From contig JBGTHP010000017.1 in NCBI GenBank assembly GCA_041746105.1, positions 323,889 to 387,888 of the forward strand: a stretch of 64,000 nucleotides of DNA, in the 5' to 3' direction. The translations under genes and the position numbers were made by a program. The stretch is from JBFHRE01 sp041746105. Its GTDB lineage: Bacteria > Actinomycetota > Acidimicrobiia > Spongiisociales > ZC4RG35. The notes under the pieces were generated by a model. That model worked only from the letters and a program-made list of their open reading frames with translations, ran no database searches and was not told the origin of the DNA. Of this stretch, positions 48,008 to 56,617 are shown one piece after another. Positions within the stretch are counted from its first letter, which is position 1; each line of letters begins with the position of its first letter.

Positions 48008-49024
48008 TCATGCTCGTACAGCCTGTTCGATTGTCTGGAGCAGTCCCGCCAGCCGATCTCCTCCAAAGCCAAACCGGGTCAGAGTCGCGCTCGCCTCACT
48101 GACACTCATCCCGATCAGACTCTTCTCGGTTCCTTTCGTCGCACCGTTCAACCCGCGATCCGAGAGGCTCACCCGCAGAATCCGCCCAGCACCAATGCTG
48201 ACGCGGACACTGGAACCTCCGGCCCTGGCCGTGATCAGGAACACCCCCGCCTTGACCTTCACCTGCCAGACACCGGTGGGAGCCCGTTCCGAGCCGCGCA
48301 CCCAGTCGTCGTCGACGAAATCCTCATCGATTTCGGCGAGCTTCTCGGTTTCTAGCGCACTGAGTTGACCGTCGACTGGCTGAAGCCCGAGACGGGTGGC
48401 GTAGGCCATTGTCGCCGCCGCTGCGAAAGCTGTGGCGGCGGCGGGCGTCGGCGTGACGTAACGGCGCATCAGAGCCTCGAACTCGGCGCGTGATTCCTCA
48501 TCCGGGGCGGCCACGATCCTCGCGGCCGCGGTGTGGTCGAAACGTGTGATCAGATTGCCGACGACTACAACCGCGTTCTCGATCTGTCCGGCGCCGTGGC
48601 CACAGATTTTCTTGTCGCCTACCACCACGTCTCCGGCCGGTTCGATCGAAGCGTCGATCCCGACCGCCTGAAAAGCGTCCACCGCCGGAGCCAGCAGCGT
48701 TCGCACCGCCTGAGATCGGACAGGCGGGGCCATTGCCAGTGGAAGGATGATTTGAAAGAAGATCTGGCCATCGTCGAGGTAGACCGGCCCGCCGCCCACC
48801 ATCCGCCGGTAGATCGGGAGCCCGGCGGCCCGGCAATACGTGCCATCGATCTCGTCGAGGCGCCGGTGAAATCCGATCGAAACATAGGGGGCGTCGGGTT
48901 GCATGAAGGCGAGGGTTGGCGGGCTCCCGGCAGACACCCCGTGGGCAATCGCATGCCACAAAGTTTGAGACTGGAGCGGCGAAACCGGTCCGAAATCGAT
49001 CACGCGGAGCGCCCCGTTGCTCAT
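48008..49024 (-). CDS. Lipoate-protein ligase, sLplA-like
   Basis: 338 residues from the ATG at 49024 (GTG 49042 is the alternative). The LplA fold shows RRMVGGGPVYLDDGQIFFQ, the lysine motif GDKKICGHG and VVVGNLITRFD. The C-terminal third (about 240-338) is an additional domain with a helical end. sHdr clusters usually carry a dedicated ligase of this type that lipoylates LbpA and not glycine-cleavage H protein. It is 7 bases downstream of one LbpA gene and 15 bases upstream of another. Confidence 0.85.
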   Translation of the reverse strand: MSNGALRVIDFGPVSPLQSQTLWHAIAHGVSAGSPPTLAFMQPDAPYVSIGFHRRLDEIDGTYCRAAGLPIYRRMVGGGPVYLDDGQIFFQIILPLAMAPPVRSQAVRTLLAPAVDAFQAVGIDASIEPAGDVVVGDKKICGHGAGQIENAVVVVGNLITRFDHTAAARIVAAPDEESRAEFEALMRRYVTPTPAAATAFAAAATMAYATRLGLQPVDGQLSALETEKLAEIDEDFVDDDWVRGSERAPTGVWQVKVKAGVFLITARAGGSSVRVSIGAGRILRVSLSDRGLNGATKGTEKSLIGMSVSEASATLTRFGFGGDRLAGLLQTIEQAVRA

Positions 49025-49031
49025 GGTTTTC

Positions 49032-49481
49032 TCAATCGGCACACCGGATACAACTCATGTCGAGAAGGTCGATCCTGGCTTTGTAGGCGGAAAAGGCAGC
49101 GTCGGCCTCCAGCAACGACCGGAAGGGTTCCGACGTGGCATCCGGCCGCATGAGGGTGATCCAGCCTGCCTCGTATGGATCTCGATTGGCCACCAGAATG
49201 TCTGCCGAAAATGCGGCTTCGTTCGGTTCCACGATCTCTCCGGAAAACGGAGAATGGATGGGACCGACCCACTTGGCACTCTCGACCGTGGCCACCGATC
49301 CGCCCGCCCGCACCGTCCGACCAGGGCGTTTGAACAGAATCGAGACCATCTTGCCCATACGAGTTTGTGCTACGTCGGTCATGCCGAGTCGTGCCAGGTC
49401 CCCCTCGAGGCGCACCCACAAGTCCCCTTCGATGTCGTAGGCACGATCATCGGGTAGGGAGCAGCCTCGATAGACGGTCAC
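49032..49481 (-). CDS. lbpA: Lipoate-binding protein LbpA, copy 2
   Basis: 149 residues with a GTG start overlapping the stop of copy 1 (GTGA). Lipoylation Lys 70 lies in TVESAKWVGPI. The N-terminus has the LbpA-type RGCSLPDD motif, and the middle has GMTDVAQTRMGKMV. The C-terminus carries a CIRC pair. LbpA is thought to carry the sulfur substrate on its dihydrolipoyl arm through the sHdr catalytic cycle. Confidence 0.9.
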   Translation of the reverse strand: MTVYRGCSLPDDRAYDIEGDLWVRLEGDLARLGMTDVAQTRMGKMVSILFKRPGRTVRAGGSVATVESAKWVGPIHSPFSGEIVEPNEAAFSADILVANRDPYEAGWITLMRPDATSEPFRSLLEADAAFSAYKARIDLLDMSCIRCAD

Positions 49482-49924
49482 GCCGCCTCACCACACGAAA
49501 TACCCTCGGCGGTGAGAAACGCCTCGTAGGCCGCGACGCCTTCGCTGCCGGTGACCATCTCGACGGAATCCGCCGCCCAGTCGTCGACCTGGATCCGGAC
49601 AAACCAACCCTCGCCGTAAGGGTCGCGGTTGATGATTCCGGGGTCGGTCGCCATCAACGGATTCGACTCGACCACCTGGCCGTTGACCGGACAGGTCACC
49701 GGACCGACCCACTTGCTGCTCTCGACGGTCCCGAGGCTTCGCCCCCGCTGGGCAGGGCGGCCAGCCGCTTTGGGCATGGCCGAAATGACGTTTTGGGCCA
49801 TGTTCTGGGCGACGTCGGTGACACCGACGGTGACAGATCCATCCTCGTTTGGACGCGCCCAAACGTGTTTCTCCGGCCAGTAGTAGAGGTCGTCGGGGAT
49901 GTTGCATCCTCGAATCTCAGACAT
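49478..49924 (-). CDS. lbpA: Lipoate-binding protein LbpA, copy 1
   Basis: 148 residues. Lipoylation Lys 71 is in TVESSKWVGPV, the exact motif by which LbpA differs from glycine-cleavage H protein (ESVKAASE). The N-terminal RGCNIPDDLYYWPEKHVWARP and GVTDVAQNMAQNVISAMPKA match sHdr-type LbpA closely. It overlaps the small zinc-finger gene by 8 bases. Of the three copies it is the most typical and probably the main sulfur carrier. Confidence 0.92.
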   Translation of the reverse strand: MSEIRGCNIPDDLYYWPEKHVWARPNEDGSVTVGVTDVAQNMAQNVISAMPKAAGRPAQRGRSLGTVESSKWVGPVTCPVNGQVVESNPLMATDPGIINRDPYGEGWFVRIQVDDWAADSVEMVTGSEGVAAYEAFLTAEGISCGEAA

Positions 49925-50201
49925 TCGATTCCTCCTCGTGAGCTATTTGGCGGTGGTAGAGAAACTGGTCAAACGCAACGATCCTGATCTCCCGAGCGTA
50001 TTCGTCGAGGAAGTTGGGGTCTTGCAGTCGCGGCTTGACCTCATGGCGGAACGAGTCGGAACAATCGGGACACACCAACTCGAAAAACCGTCGACCCGAG
50101 CCCTCGGTCGCCCAGGTTTTGACCCGATCAGGATGGGAATCGGTTAGGTGGGCGTGCATCTCTGGCCGGGGCCCCTCGAAGTCGCAAAAGGGACACCTCA
50201 T
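49917..50201 (-). CDS. Small zinc-finger protein of the sHdr operon
   Basis: 94 residues. It opens with MRCPFCDFEGPRPEMHAHLTDSH, a C2H2-like finger (Cys 3, Cys 6, His 17, His 23 by pattern), followed by a second CPDC pair about residue 45. It is acidic and helical at the C-terminus. It overlaps the winged-helix gene by 4 bases and lbpA by 8 bases, so it is translated with them. Function unknown; candidates are a protein-interaction adaptor or a regulator. Confidence 0.75.
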   Translation of the reverse strand: MRCPFCDFEGPRPEMHAHLTDSHPDRVKTWATEGSGRRFFELVCPDCSDSFRHEVKPRLQDPNFLDEYAREIRIVAFDQFLYHRQIAHEEESNV

Positions 50202-50695
50202 TTTCGCCCTTGACCCAACTGGCGACCGCCTGCCTCGCCTGCCCTCGACACCAGGTCAACCAGAAATGCACCCAACGCAGAACCCGCCACCTGATTGGCC
50301 TCAGGGATCTTGGAAACGAGGCCCGCCGAAACCAGATCACCGATCCGCTCTGCCAGCGACAGGCGCCCGATTCCGCATGCCTGGCTCAACTGCTCGATGG
50401 GAGTTCCCACGTTCGGATTCAACAAACCGAGAATCTCGAAATTGACAGGGTCGAATGCGGTCCGGAGCGCCCGCAACACTGCTTCGCGGGCCGCCGAATC
50501 GCGCGCATCCCCGTCGTCGATGAAGGCGCTTTTCCACTCACCAGTTCCCGACTCGAGGCGATCTTCGCGGTCGATCACCGACATGTGGAGGCGGAGGACA
50601 TCCGCCGCGGTGTCTCCCAGCATCCACGCCAAATCGGGTTCGGCCAGACTTTTCGCCGACTCGCCGATGGTCACTGGAACGGATCGGTCAGCCAA
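50198..50695 (-). CDS. Winged-helix-like protein of the sHdr operon
   Basis: 165 residues, starting with TTG at 50695 behind an AAGGGG site inside the upstream gene. Residues about 80-150 form an ArsR/MarR-like winged helix (VNFEILGLLNPNVGTPIEQLSQACGIGRLSLAERIGDLVSAGLV). The N-terminal about 75 residues are acidic and helical, with no known domain. No metal-binding Cys are present. It is a plausible regulator of the operon, perhaps acting on the repeats upstream of tusA, but that is inference. Confidence 0.72.
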   Translation of the reverse strand: MADRSVPVTIGESAKSLAEPDLAWMLGDTAADVLRLHMSVIDREDRLESGTGEWKSAFIDDGDARDSAAREAVLRALRTAFDPVNFEILGLLNPNVGTPIEQLSQACGIGRLSLAERIGDLVSAGLVSKIPEANQVAGSALGAFLVDLVSRAGEAGGRQLGQGRK

Positions 50696-52787
50696 CCGCC
50701 ACCCCTTCCAACGCCCGCTCGAGTAATTGAGCCACGTCGACCACCTCGATCTTCCCCTCGTTGCCCGTGGTCTTCACGGCATCCGTATACATCACCATGT
50801 CCTTGGGGCAGGCCACCACGAAGAACCGAACATCATCGCCCAAAGCAACCGCCTCACGGATCCGGTTTTCCGACGGCCGCTCGTCCAGTCCTGAGTCGTC
50901 CATCCAAATCCGACCGCCTCCGGCACCGCAACAGAAACTGTTCTCCCGGCACCGGCCCATCTCGTGTAGTTCGAGGCCGGTCGCCCTGATCAGACGGCGG
51001 GGTGCTTCGTATTCCTCCTGGTAGCGACCGAGATAACAGGGATCGTGATAGGTGGCGATGCCCTCCAACCCGCCCGGTCTGAGGGCTCCATCCGCTACCA
51101 ACGAACCAAGCAGTTCTGTGTAATGGAGGACGGGTCGATCGAGGTCGTACTCGTGGCGGAGCGTGTTGAGCGAGTGAGGGTCGGTGGTCACGATCGTCTG
51201 GTATGACACTCCGGCCAGGGCTTCCAGGTTCTGGTCGCGCAGCATCTCGAAGAGCCCTTCCTCTCCTGCTCGCCGCACGTCGTTGCCGCTGTTCACCTCA
51301 GCCTCGTAGAGGATTCCAAAGTCGACACCGGCACCCTGGAGGAGGCGGGCAACGGAAACGGTCACACTCATCGCACGAGGGTCGAACGAAGCGTGATCAC
51401 CGAGGAACCAGAGGTATTCCACCGGTTCGCTGCGGGCGTCTTTGATCTCCTGTTCCAGGTCCTTGGTCCAGCGAGCGCGCTGCTTGGCCGATTTGCCAAA
51501 GCTGTTGCCTCCCCGGCTCAGCGACTGGAAAGCGTTCTGGAGGCCCGGTTCAACGTCTCCCACCTCGACCAGTTGCCGCCGCAGTTGGACGATGGTGGAG
51601 ACATGCTCTATTCCGACCGGGCAGGCCTCGATGCACGCCATGCAAGTCGTACACGCCCACAACGTATCGGCTGCGATGAAGCCGCCCGCAACTTTGCCAT
51701 TTCCCCTTGGTTCGGCGCCGGCGCCATACCAGAGGTCGATTCCGGCGTTGGAATCGGCCAGTTCTCGCAGGTCGAGGATGAGGTCCCTCGGTGACAACGG
51801 TGCGCCGGAAGCACGGGCCGGGCAGACCTCGTGACACCGGCCACATTTGGTGCAGGCATCAAAGTCGAGCAACTCCTTCCATGTGAAGAATGAAAGCGGG
51901 TCATCCCCAAGGGCGGCGGGGGCCGGCGCCGGCAGCGCCCGAGCCGAGTCGGGGTCGGTGACCATGAGATTGACGACGTCGACGACGATGTGCATCGCTT
52001 TCGAATAGGGGATGAACGCGATAAGGAGAAACGCCGCCCCCGAGTGAGCCCACCATGTGATCACTCGTGCCGTCTCTGCCCCTTCGGTTCCGAGAAATGA
52101 AACTGCTCTGCCGATCGCCCAGCCGGCGACCGAGTAGACCTCAAAAGGTGGGAAGTCGGTGGCTGCAATCCGGAAACCTTCAAGGAGAAACCCGCTCGCC
52201 GCCAGGAACAGCAAGGCCCACAGGAAGGCGCGGTCATCGACCGTATAACCGGTCCGGTCGTAGTCATCGGGATTCCGGTCGACACGCCTGTAATCGAGGC
52301 GGTCGGGCCGGCGAATCCTGCGCCGCCACAGATAGAGGAGTCCAACGATGAATCCGATCGAGAACACGTCGACGACGAGCGAATAGACCTGATAGAACGT
52401 TCCCCGCCAGAACTGGAGGTCGGGCCGGTCGAGGAAAACGCCGATGACGTCCTCATCGATTGCGATGATCGTGGTTGCGCCCAACAACACCAGAAAACCC
52501 CAGAACACAAAGAAGTGCGCCAAACCGACGGCGCGATCTCGTTTGGCCACCGTTCGCTGCGTGGCGATCTGAACCAATGCCCGCTCCAGTTGCCTCCAAC
52601 GAATCGGCCGACTCCGGCCCCGTGCATATTTTCGAATGCGAAACAAGAACCCGCTGAGGAAGACGAGGGTGGCAAACAGAGTGAGCAGGTAGAAAGTGAG
52701 AACGGATCCGTTCCCGAAGTTGAGGAACACCTCACGGCTGGGCGTGCCTTCTGCGGCCGCCAACAATGTCGGCACCGCCAGACTCAA
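50688..52787 (-). CDS. Membrane HdrD/NarI-like Etf:menaquinone oxidoreductase
   Basis: About 699 residues from the TTG at 52787 (TTGA overlap with the EtfA stop; the frame runs on to 52844). Residues 1-300 have six helices of a NarI-type heme b domain with several His (VGLAHFFVFWG, WWAHSGAAFL, YSKAMHIV). Then come two 4Fe-4S motifs (CTKCGRCHEVCP and CTTCMACIEACP) and CCG domains (HDPCYLGR, FCCGAGGG). This matches the EtfD/Emo family, such as Rv0338c, which takes electrons from EtfAB into menaquinone. Encoded directly after EtfA, it is the likely exit of sHdr electrons. Confidence 0.88.
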   Translation of the reverse strand: MSLAVPTLLAAAEGTPSREVFLNFGNGSVLTFYLLTLFATLVFLSGFLFRIRKYARGRSRPIRWRQLERALVQIATQRTVAKRDRAVGLAHFFVFWGFLVLLGATTIIAIDEDVIGVFLDRPDLQFWRGTFYQVYSLVVDVFSIGFIVGLLYLWRRRIRRPDRLDYRRVDRNPDDYDRTGYTVDDRAFLWALLFLAASGFLLEGFRIAATDFPPFEVYSVAGWAIGRAVSFLGTEGAETARVITWWAHSGAAFLLIAFIPYSKAMHIVVDVVNLMVTDPDSARALPAPAPAALGDDPLSFFTWKELLDFDACTKCGRCHEVCPARASGAPLSPRDLILDLRELADSNAGIDLWYGAGAEPRGNGKVAGGFIAADTLWACTTCMACIEACPVGIEHVSTIVQLRRQLVEVGDVEPGLQNAFQSLSRGGNSFGKSAKQRARWTKDLEQEIKDARSEPVEYLWFLGDHASFDPRAMSVTVSVARLLQGAGVDFGILYEAEVNSGNDVRRAGEEGLFEMLRDQNLEALAGVSYQTIVTTDPHSLNTLRHEYDLDRPVLHYTELLGSLVADGALRPGGLEGIATYHDPCYLGRYQEEYEAPRRLIRATGLELHEMGRCRENSFCCGAGGGRIWMDDSGLDERPSENRIREAVALGDDVRFFVVACPKDMVMYTDAVKTTGNEGKIEVVDVAQLLERALEGVAVG

Positions 52788-53749
52788 CTGCCGTCCAGCC
52801 TGTCCACCAACTCCGGCAGCAGGTCGAACAGATCTCCGACCCACCCATAGTGGGCCACGCCAAAGATGGGAGCTTGCGGGTCGCTGTTGACGGCGATGAT
52901 GGTTTCGGCATCTTTCATGCCCTCGAGGTGCTCCGGGGCGCCGCTCACGCCCAAGCTCAGATAGACCTTCGGTTTGACCGTCAAGCCCGATTTACCGACC
53001 TGACGTGATTTCGGCAGCCATCCCTGGTCGATGATCGGACGAGAGGCGGCGACCGCGCCACCGAGGGCGTCTGCCAGTGCCTGTGCCTCTTGGATGTTGT
53101 CGGCGGAGGCGATTCCCCTGCCCACCACCACCAACACATCTTGGGCCGTGATATCGACGTCCCCACCTTCTGGCAGGATCAACCCGACCGGACTAGTGCC
53201 GAGCGCGCTCGGGTCGATCGGGTTGGCAGTCTGCTCGACCACCGCCCCCCCTCCACTGCGTCCGGCCGCCGCTGGGCTCGAACCCGAAAGGACGGCAAAA
53301 ATCGCCCCATCGCCGGCGATTTCGACATCTGCCTCGATCTTGCCGGCGTAGAGCCGGCATGTAGCGCCGAGCCCTCCCTCGATCTTGACGGAAGTGCAGA
53401 AAGAGACCAGCGGACGGTTGGCCGACTCCGACAGGTGCGACGAGATCTCCATCCCGGTCGAGGTGTACGGAACCAGCGCGACGGAGGCGCCAGTGCCCGA
53501 CAAGAGAGAGGCGAACACCGCAGCGTGAGCCTCGGGGTTGAAAAGTTCCAGGGCCGCATCATCGACCACGAGGATGCGGTCGGCCCCGCCCAGCGTCGCC
53601 GCCAACCCGGTCACACCGGAACCGACCAGGCCGGCGATGACCTGACCACCCGAGGCGGCGGCCAGTTCCCGAGCCATTCCGATCAGTTCGAATGTGACTT
53701 CCGTCACCGCATCTTGCAGATGCTCACCAACTACGAATACGTCGGTCAC
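52784..53749 (-). CDS. etfA: Electron-transfer flavoprotein alpha subunit
   Basis: 321 residues with a GTG start. The C-terminal FAD domain has the conserved series VGRGIASADNIQEAQALADALGG, GQVG-like QVGKSGLTVKPKVYLSLGVSG, and AVNSDPQAPIF, which hold FAD. It follows etfB by 8 bases. In type-II-like sHdr clusters EtfAB is the expected soluble electron acceptor. No acyl-CoA dehydrogenase gene is nearby, which supports a role with sHdr over beta-oxidation. Confidence 0.93.
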   Translation of the reverse strand: MTDVFVVGEHLQDAVTEVTFELIGMARELAAASGGQVIAGLVGSGVTGLAATLGGADRILVVDDAALELFNPEAHAAVFASLLSGTGASVALVPYTSTGMEISSHLSESANRPLVSFCTSVKIEGGLGATCRLYAGKIEADVEIAGDGAIFAVLSGSSPAAAGRSGGGAVVEQTANPIDPSALGTSPVGLILPEGGDVDITAQDVLVVVGRGIASADNIQEAQALADALGGAVAASRPIIDQGWLPKSRQVGKSGLTVKPKVYLSLGVSGAPEHLEGMKDAETIIAVNSDPQAPIFGVAHYGWVGDLFDLLPELVDRLDGS

Positions 53750-53757
53750 GATCCCAC

Positions 53758-54522
53758 CTAGCCCTTCCCCGCACTGCGAATGATCTCAACGATCCGCTCC
53801 GCTGCCGCCGCCTCGTCGCCAGTGATCATTTCTGCGCCAGAGCCGCTTTCGGCCATCCTCACGGCGACGATCTTGACTTCCCCGGGGTCGGCGGGGACCT
53901 CGATGTCCTCTTCGCTCAGATTGCCTGACTGCTGCGCCTGCCGGATGAGGCTCACGGCGACGTAACGAGGTGCCTGGCGAGCGGCTTGAACGCCGAGAAC
54001 GGCAGGCATGCGGAGGTCGTACTGGGCTGTGATTCCAGCCCAAAACTCCTTGGTCACCCGGACCGAGCCTTCGCCCGCAACAACCCCGACGGCGACAGAA
54101 ACATGGGGCAGACCCAGCTTGGCCGCAACTCTCATGCCAAGTTGACCGTCGAGTTCGTCGGCGGCCTGGACCCCGGTGAGGATCAGATCGTATGAGAGGT
54201 TGGCCAGCGCCGCCGCAAAAACATCCGCCTGGGCGCGCACGCTCAGATGCCCGACGTCGTCCCCGAGCTTGATGGCGCGATCGGCACCTTTGGCGAGTGC
54301 GGTGTACAACATCTGTTCCATCTCGTCGGCGCTGCCGAGACCGAGGACGGTGACGCTCCCGCCACTTTCCTCCTTGACGAGCAATGCCTCTTCCAACGCA
54401 TGGTCGTCGAATTCATTGAGGACGTACCCGAGATAATCCCGATCGAGATCGGTGCCATCGCCGTTCAATTCGAGTTCTTCGACCGGGTCTGGAACCGGCC
54501 GAAGCAAGACCACGCTGTTCAT
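53758..54522 (-). CDS. etfB: Electron-transfer flavoprotein beta subunit
   Basis: 254 residues. Typical EtfB pattern: VVLLRPVPDP at the start, LNEFDDHALEEAL, LAKGADRAIKLGDD, DLILTGVQAADELDGQLGMRVAAKLGLPHVSVA. It begins 14 bases after the HdrCB fusion, and EtfA follows. The order B3, etfB, etfA matches the type II arrangement I recall for sHdr loci. Confidence 0.93.
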   Translation of the reverse strand: MNSVVLLRPVPDPVEELELNGDGTDLDRDYLGYVLNEFDDHALEEALLVKEESGGSVTVLGLGSADEMEQMLYTALAKGADRAIKLGDDVGHLSVRAQADVFAAALANLSYDLILTGVQAADELDGQLGMRVAAKLGLPHVSVAVGVVAGEGSVRVTKEFWAGITAQYDLRMPAVLGVQAARQAPRYVAVSLIRQAQQSGNLSEEDIEVPADPGEVKIVAVRMAESGSGAEMITGDEAAAAERIVEIIRSAGKG

Positions 54523-54536
54523 ATCCCTCCCACCTG

Positions 54537-55838
54537 TCAGTTGTTGCCGGCGCCGGCCAGGCCGAGGGCTTGGGCCAGCAATTCCGCGATGTCGAGCACC
54601 TGGAGTTTTCCGTCGCTGTTGGTCGACTTGACCGCGTCCTCGAATCTCGAAACCTCATATGGACAAACCACGCACAGTGTGTCGGCGCCGGTTTCCACCG
54701 CCTCCAATACCCGCTTTTCGGACAGGCGCATCGACTGGTTTTCTGCGGCGAGCCCATCGAGCCACATGCCGCCTCCCCCGCCGCCACAGCAGTAGCCGTT
54801 TTCTTTGATCCTCCACATTTCGGTGAACTGGGCGCCGGGAAGGGCGTTTATCAACTGGCGCGGCGCCTCATACTCACCGTTGTGACGGCCGAGATAACAG
54901 GGATCATGGAAGGTGATGTTGAGATCGACTGACTCGCTCATGCCGAGTTGGTCGAGCCGGGCCGCCAGGAACTGCGTGTAATGAATGGCGTTGTAGGTGC
55001 CGCCTCGCTGCGGATACTCGTTGAGAAAGGCGTTGTAGGCGTGAGGATCGGTTGTCAACAGAACGTCGAACTCGTAACTGTTGAGGGTTTTGATGTTCTC
55101 CTCAGCGAGCATCTCGAACAACCCGGACTCGCCTGCTCGCAGCATCGAGTCTCCATCGTGTCGTTCCTCGGCCCCGAGGATGGCAAAGTCGACCCCAAGG
55201 TGATGCAGCACCCGTGCCAACGCCCGCGAGGCGTCTATTCCGCGGGGGTGATAGGACGGGTAATCGCTCACCCACCACAAGACATCGACTTTTCGCCCCA
55301 GTTCGGAGATGAGAGGCACCTCGATCTCGAGATCCTTGGTCCACGCCGCCCTTCGTTTCGCATTCATCCCGAGCGGGTTGCCGTAACGTGCGGTCTTCTC
55401 GAAAACGTCCTGGAGTTCGGCGGGTACGTCGCCCGCGAGCACCGCCTCTTTGCGTGCCGCCGGCATGATCTGGAGCATGTCCACTTCTTTGGGACACACT
55501 CGGAGACAGTTCCCACAAGTGGTGCACAGCCACAAATCCGGATCGGTGAAGAGGTCCATCCCCACCTGGAGGTTTCTGAACATCTTGCGGGGCCCGTAGC
55601 TGCCGACGTGGTCGACCGGACAGACGGCGATGCATTGAGCGCACTGGTAGCACCAACCCATCGATTCGCCGCCATCGAGCGCTGTGACACGGTCGAGTTG
55701 GGCAACGTCGTAGTCGAAGATGACCCGCTGTTCGAACATCCGGTTCCAATGACCGGATATGTCCATCCCGTCGATGACAGCATGCTCCAACTCGCGCACA
55801 CGCTCTGGTTCGACTTTGGGATTGGACGGACGGGTCAT
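54537..55838 (-). CDS. sHdrB3: HdrC-HdrB fusion iron-sulfur protein
   Basis: 433 residues. The N-terminal HdrC part has two 4Fe-4S motifs, CYQCAQCIAVCP (Cys 63-73) and CTTCGNCLRVCP (Cys 105-115). The HdrB part has CCG signatures HDPCYLGRHN, YCCGGGGGGMW and VVCPYE; the first CCG half seems degenerate. It is soluble, with no membrane helix, unlike the related membrane protein at 50688. Its ATG overlaps the preceding stop (ATGA). In type-II-like sHdr sets this fusion stands in place of separate HdrC2 and HdrB2. Confidence 0.9.
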   Translation of the reverse strand: MTRPSNPKVEPERVRELEHAVIDGMDISGHWNRMFEQRVIFDYDVAQLDRVTALDGGESMGWCYQCAQCIAVCPVDHVGSYGPRKMFRNLQVGMDLFTDPDLWLCTTCGNCLRVCPKEVDMLQIMPAARKEAVLAGDVPAELQDVFEKTARYGNPLGMNAKRRAAWTKDLEIEVPLISELGRKVDVLWWVSDYPSYHPRGIDASRALARVLHHLGVDFAILGAEERHDGDSMLRAGESGLFEMLAEENIKTLNSYEFDVLLTTDPHAYNAFLNEYPQRGGTYNAIHYTQFLAARLDQLGMSESVDLNITFHDPCYLGRHNGEYEAPRQLINALPGAQFTEMWRIKENGYCCGGGGGGMWLDGLAAENQSMRLSEKRVLEAVETGADTLCVVCPYEVSRFEDAVKSTNSDGKLQVLDIAELLAQALGLAGAGNN

Positions 55839-56617
55839 GCGGCCACCTCCTCTACGAGCGGGGAACGGTGGACTCCCAGCAGGCGCCGCAGCAACTCGCC
55901 CAGTTGGGGAACCACCTGATTGAATTCCTGGGTCATTCGCATCCTGAGCGTGGTGTACATATAGATGGCGTAGACGGATGCGAGGAACACATCGGTGTCG
56001 AGATTGCCGTGGCCTTTCTCACGGAAACCCGCCGCCTCCCCGACGTCGTTGATGAAGGCGGTGGCGATTCCGATGCGCCGGTAGCTCTCCGCGACGTCGT
56101 CGGTCACGAGATCGACTTCTTCTGTCACGATCAGCGGGAGCGACCCGGTGAGGTGATCCGGATCCCACATCCATTGAGTCCAGAGCCAGTACTTTTCCGG
56201 GTCGGTGAAATGGAGCAGGCTGCTGCCGAGGTCGAATCCGACCTGGGTCGGCACATCTCTGCCAATCCCATCGATGACGTCGCAGAAACCGGCCAGGCGG
56301 TCCCCGACATCGGCCGCCCCATACAGCAGCTTGGCACAGGAATCGATGAAACCATCGAGGGTGAGGACATCGAGGATCGTCCCGGTTTTGCGTCGTGTTG
56401 CGAACACGGAACGAAGCAACCCCACGGCCTGGTCCTCTGTCATCGACCAAATCGCCTCTTCGGAGAGGATCGACCGGAATGCCGCGACTTTGCGCTCGAG
56501 CAGTTGGGCGATATCACCAAGTTCTTCTCGGCTGACCCGCTCAAGGGCGCGCTCGGTGAACTCCCTGGCCGTCGGAGTGTCCACGACCTGTCCCGAGTAG
56601 AACGTTCCTCCACTCAA
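55835..56617 (-). CDS. Conserved hypothetical protein of sHdr clusters (sHdrH/hyp)
   Basis: 260 residues with a TTG start in a TTGA overlap with the HdrA stop. It is mostly helical, with no metal-binding Cys motif (a single Cys pair region near FIDSCAKLL and GFCDVI). Position between HdrA and the B-type subunit is that of the hypothetical protein present in all sHdr loci, thought to be a structural part of the complex. Sequence alone gives no catalytic role. Confidence 0.78.
   Translation of the reverse strand: MSGGTFYSGQVVDTPTAREFTERALERVSREELGDIAQLLERKVAAFRSILSEEAIWSMTEDQAVGLLRSVFATRRKTGTILDVLTLDGFIDSCAKLLYGAADVGDRLAGFCDVIDGIGRDVPTQVGFDLGSSLLHFTDPEKYWLWTQWMWDPDHLTGSLPLIVTEEVDLVTDDVAESYRRIGIATAFINDVGEAAGFREKGHGNLDTDVFLASVYAIYMYTTLRMRMTQEFNQVVPQLGELLRRLLGVHRSPLVEEVAA

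Noticed and set aside
47540..49924. Glycine cleavage system H proteins
   Set aside because: The lipoyl motif is ESxKWVGP and not ESVKAASE, no GcvT or GcvP is present, and the genes lie inside an sHdr operon. LbpA is the better call.
52784..54522. Fatty-acid oxidation EtfAB
   Set aside because: No acyl-CoA dehydrogenase or beta-oxidation genes are adjacent; the genes are fused into the sHdr transcript. A dual role is not excluded.
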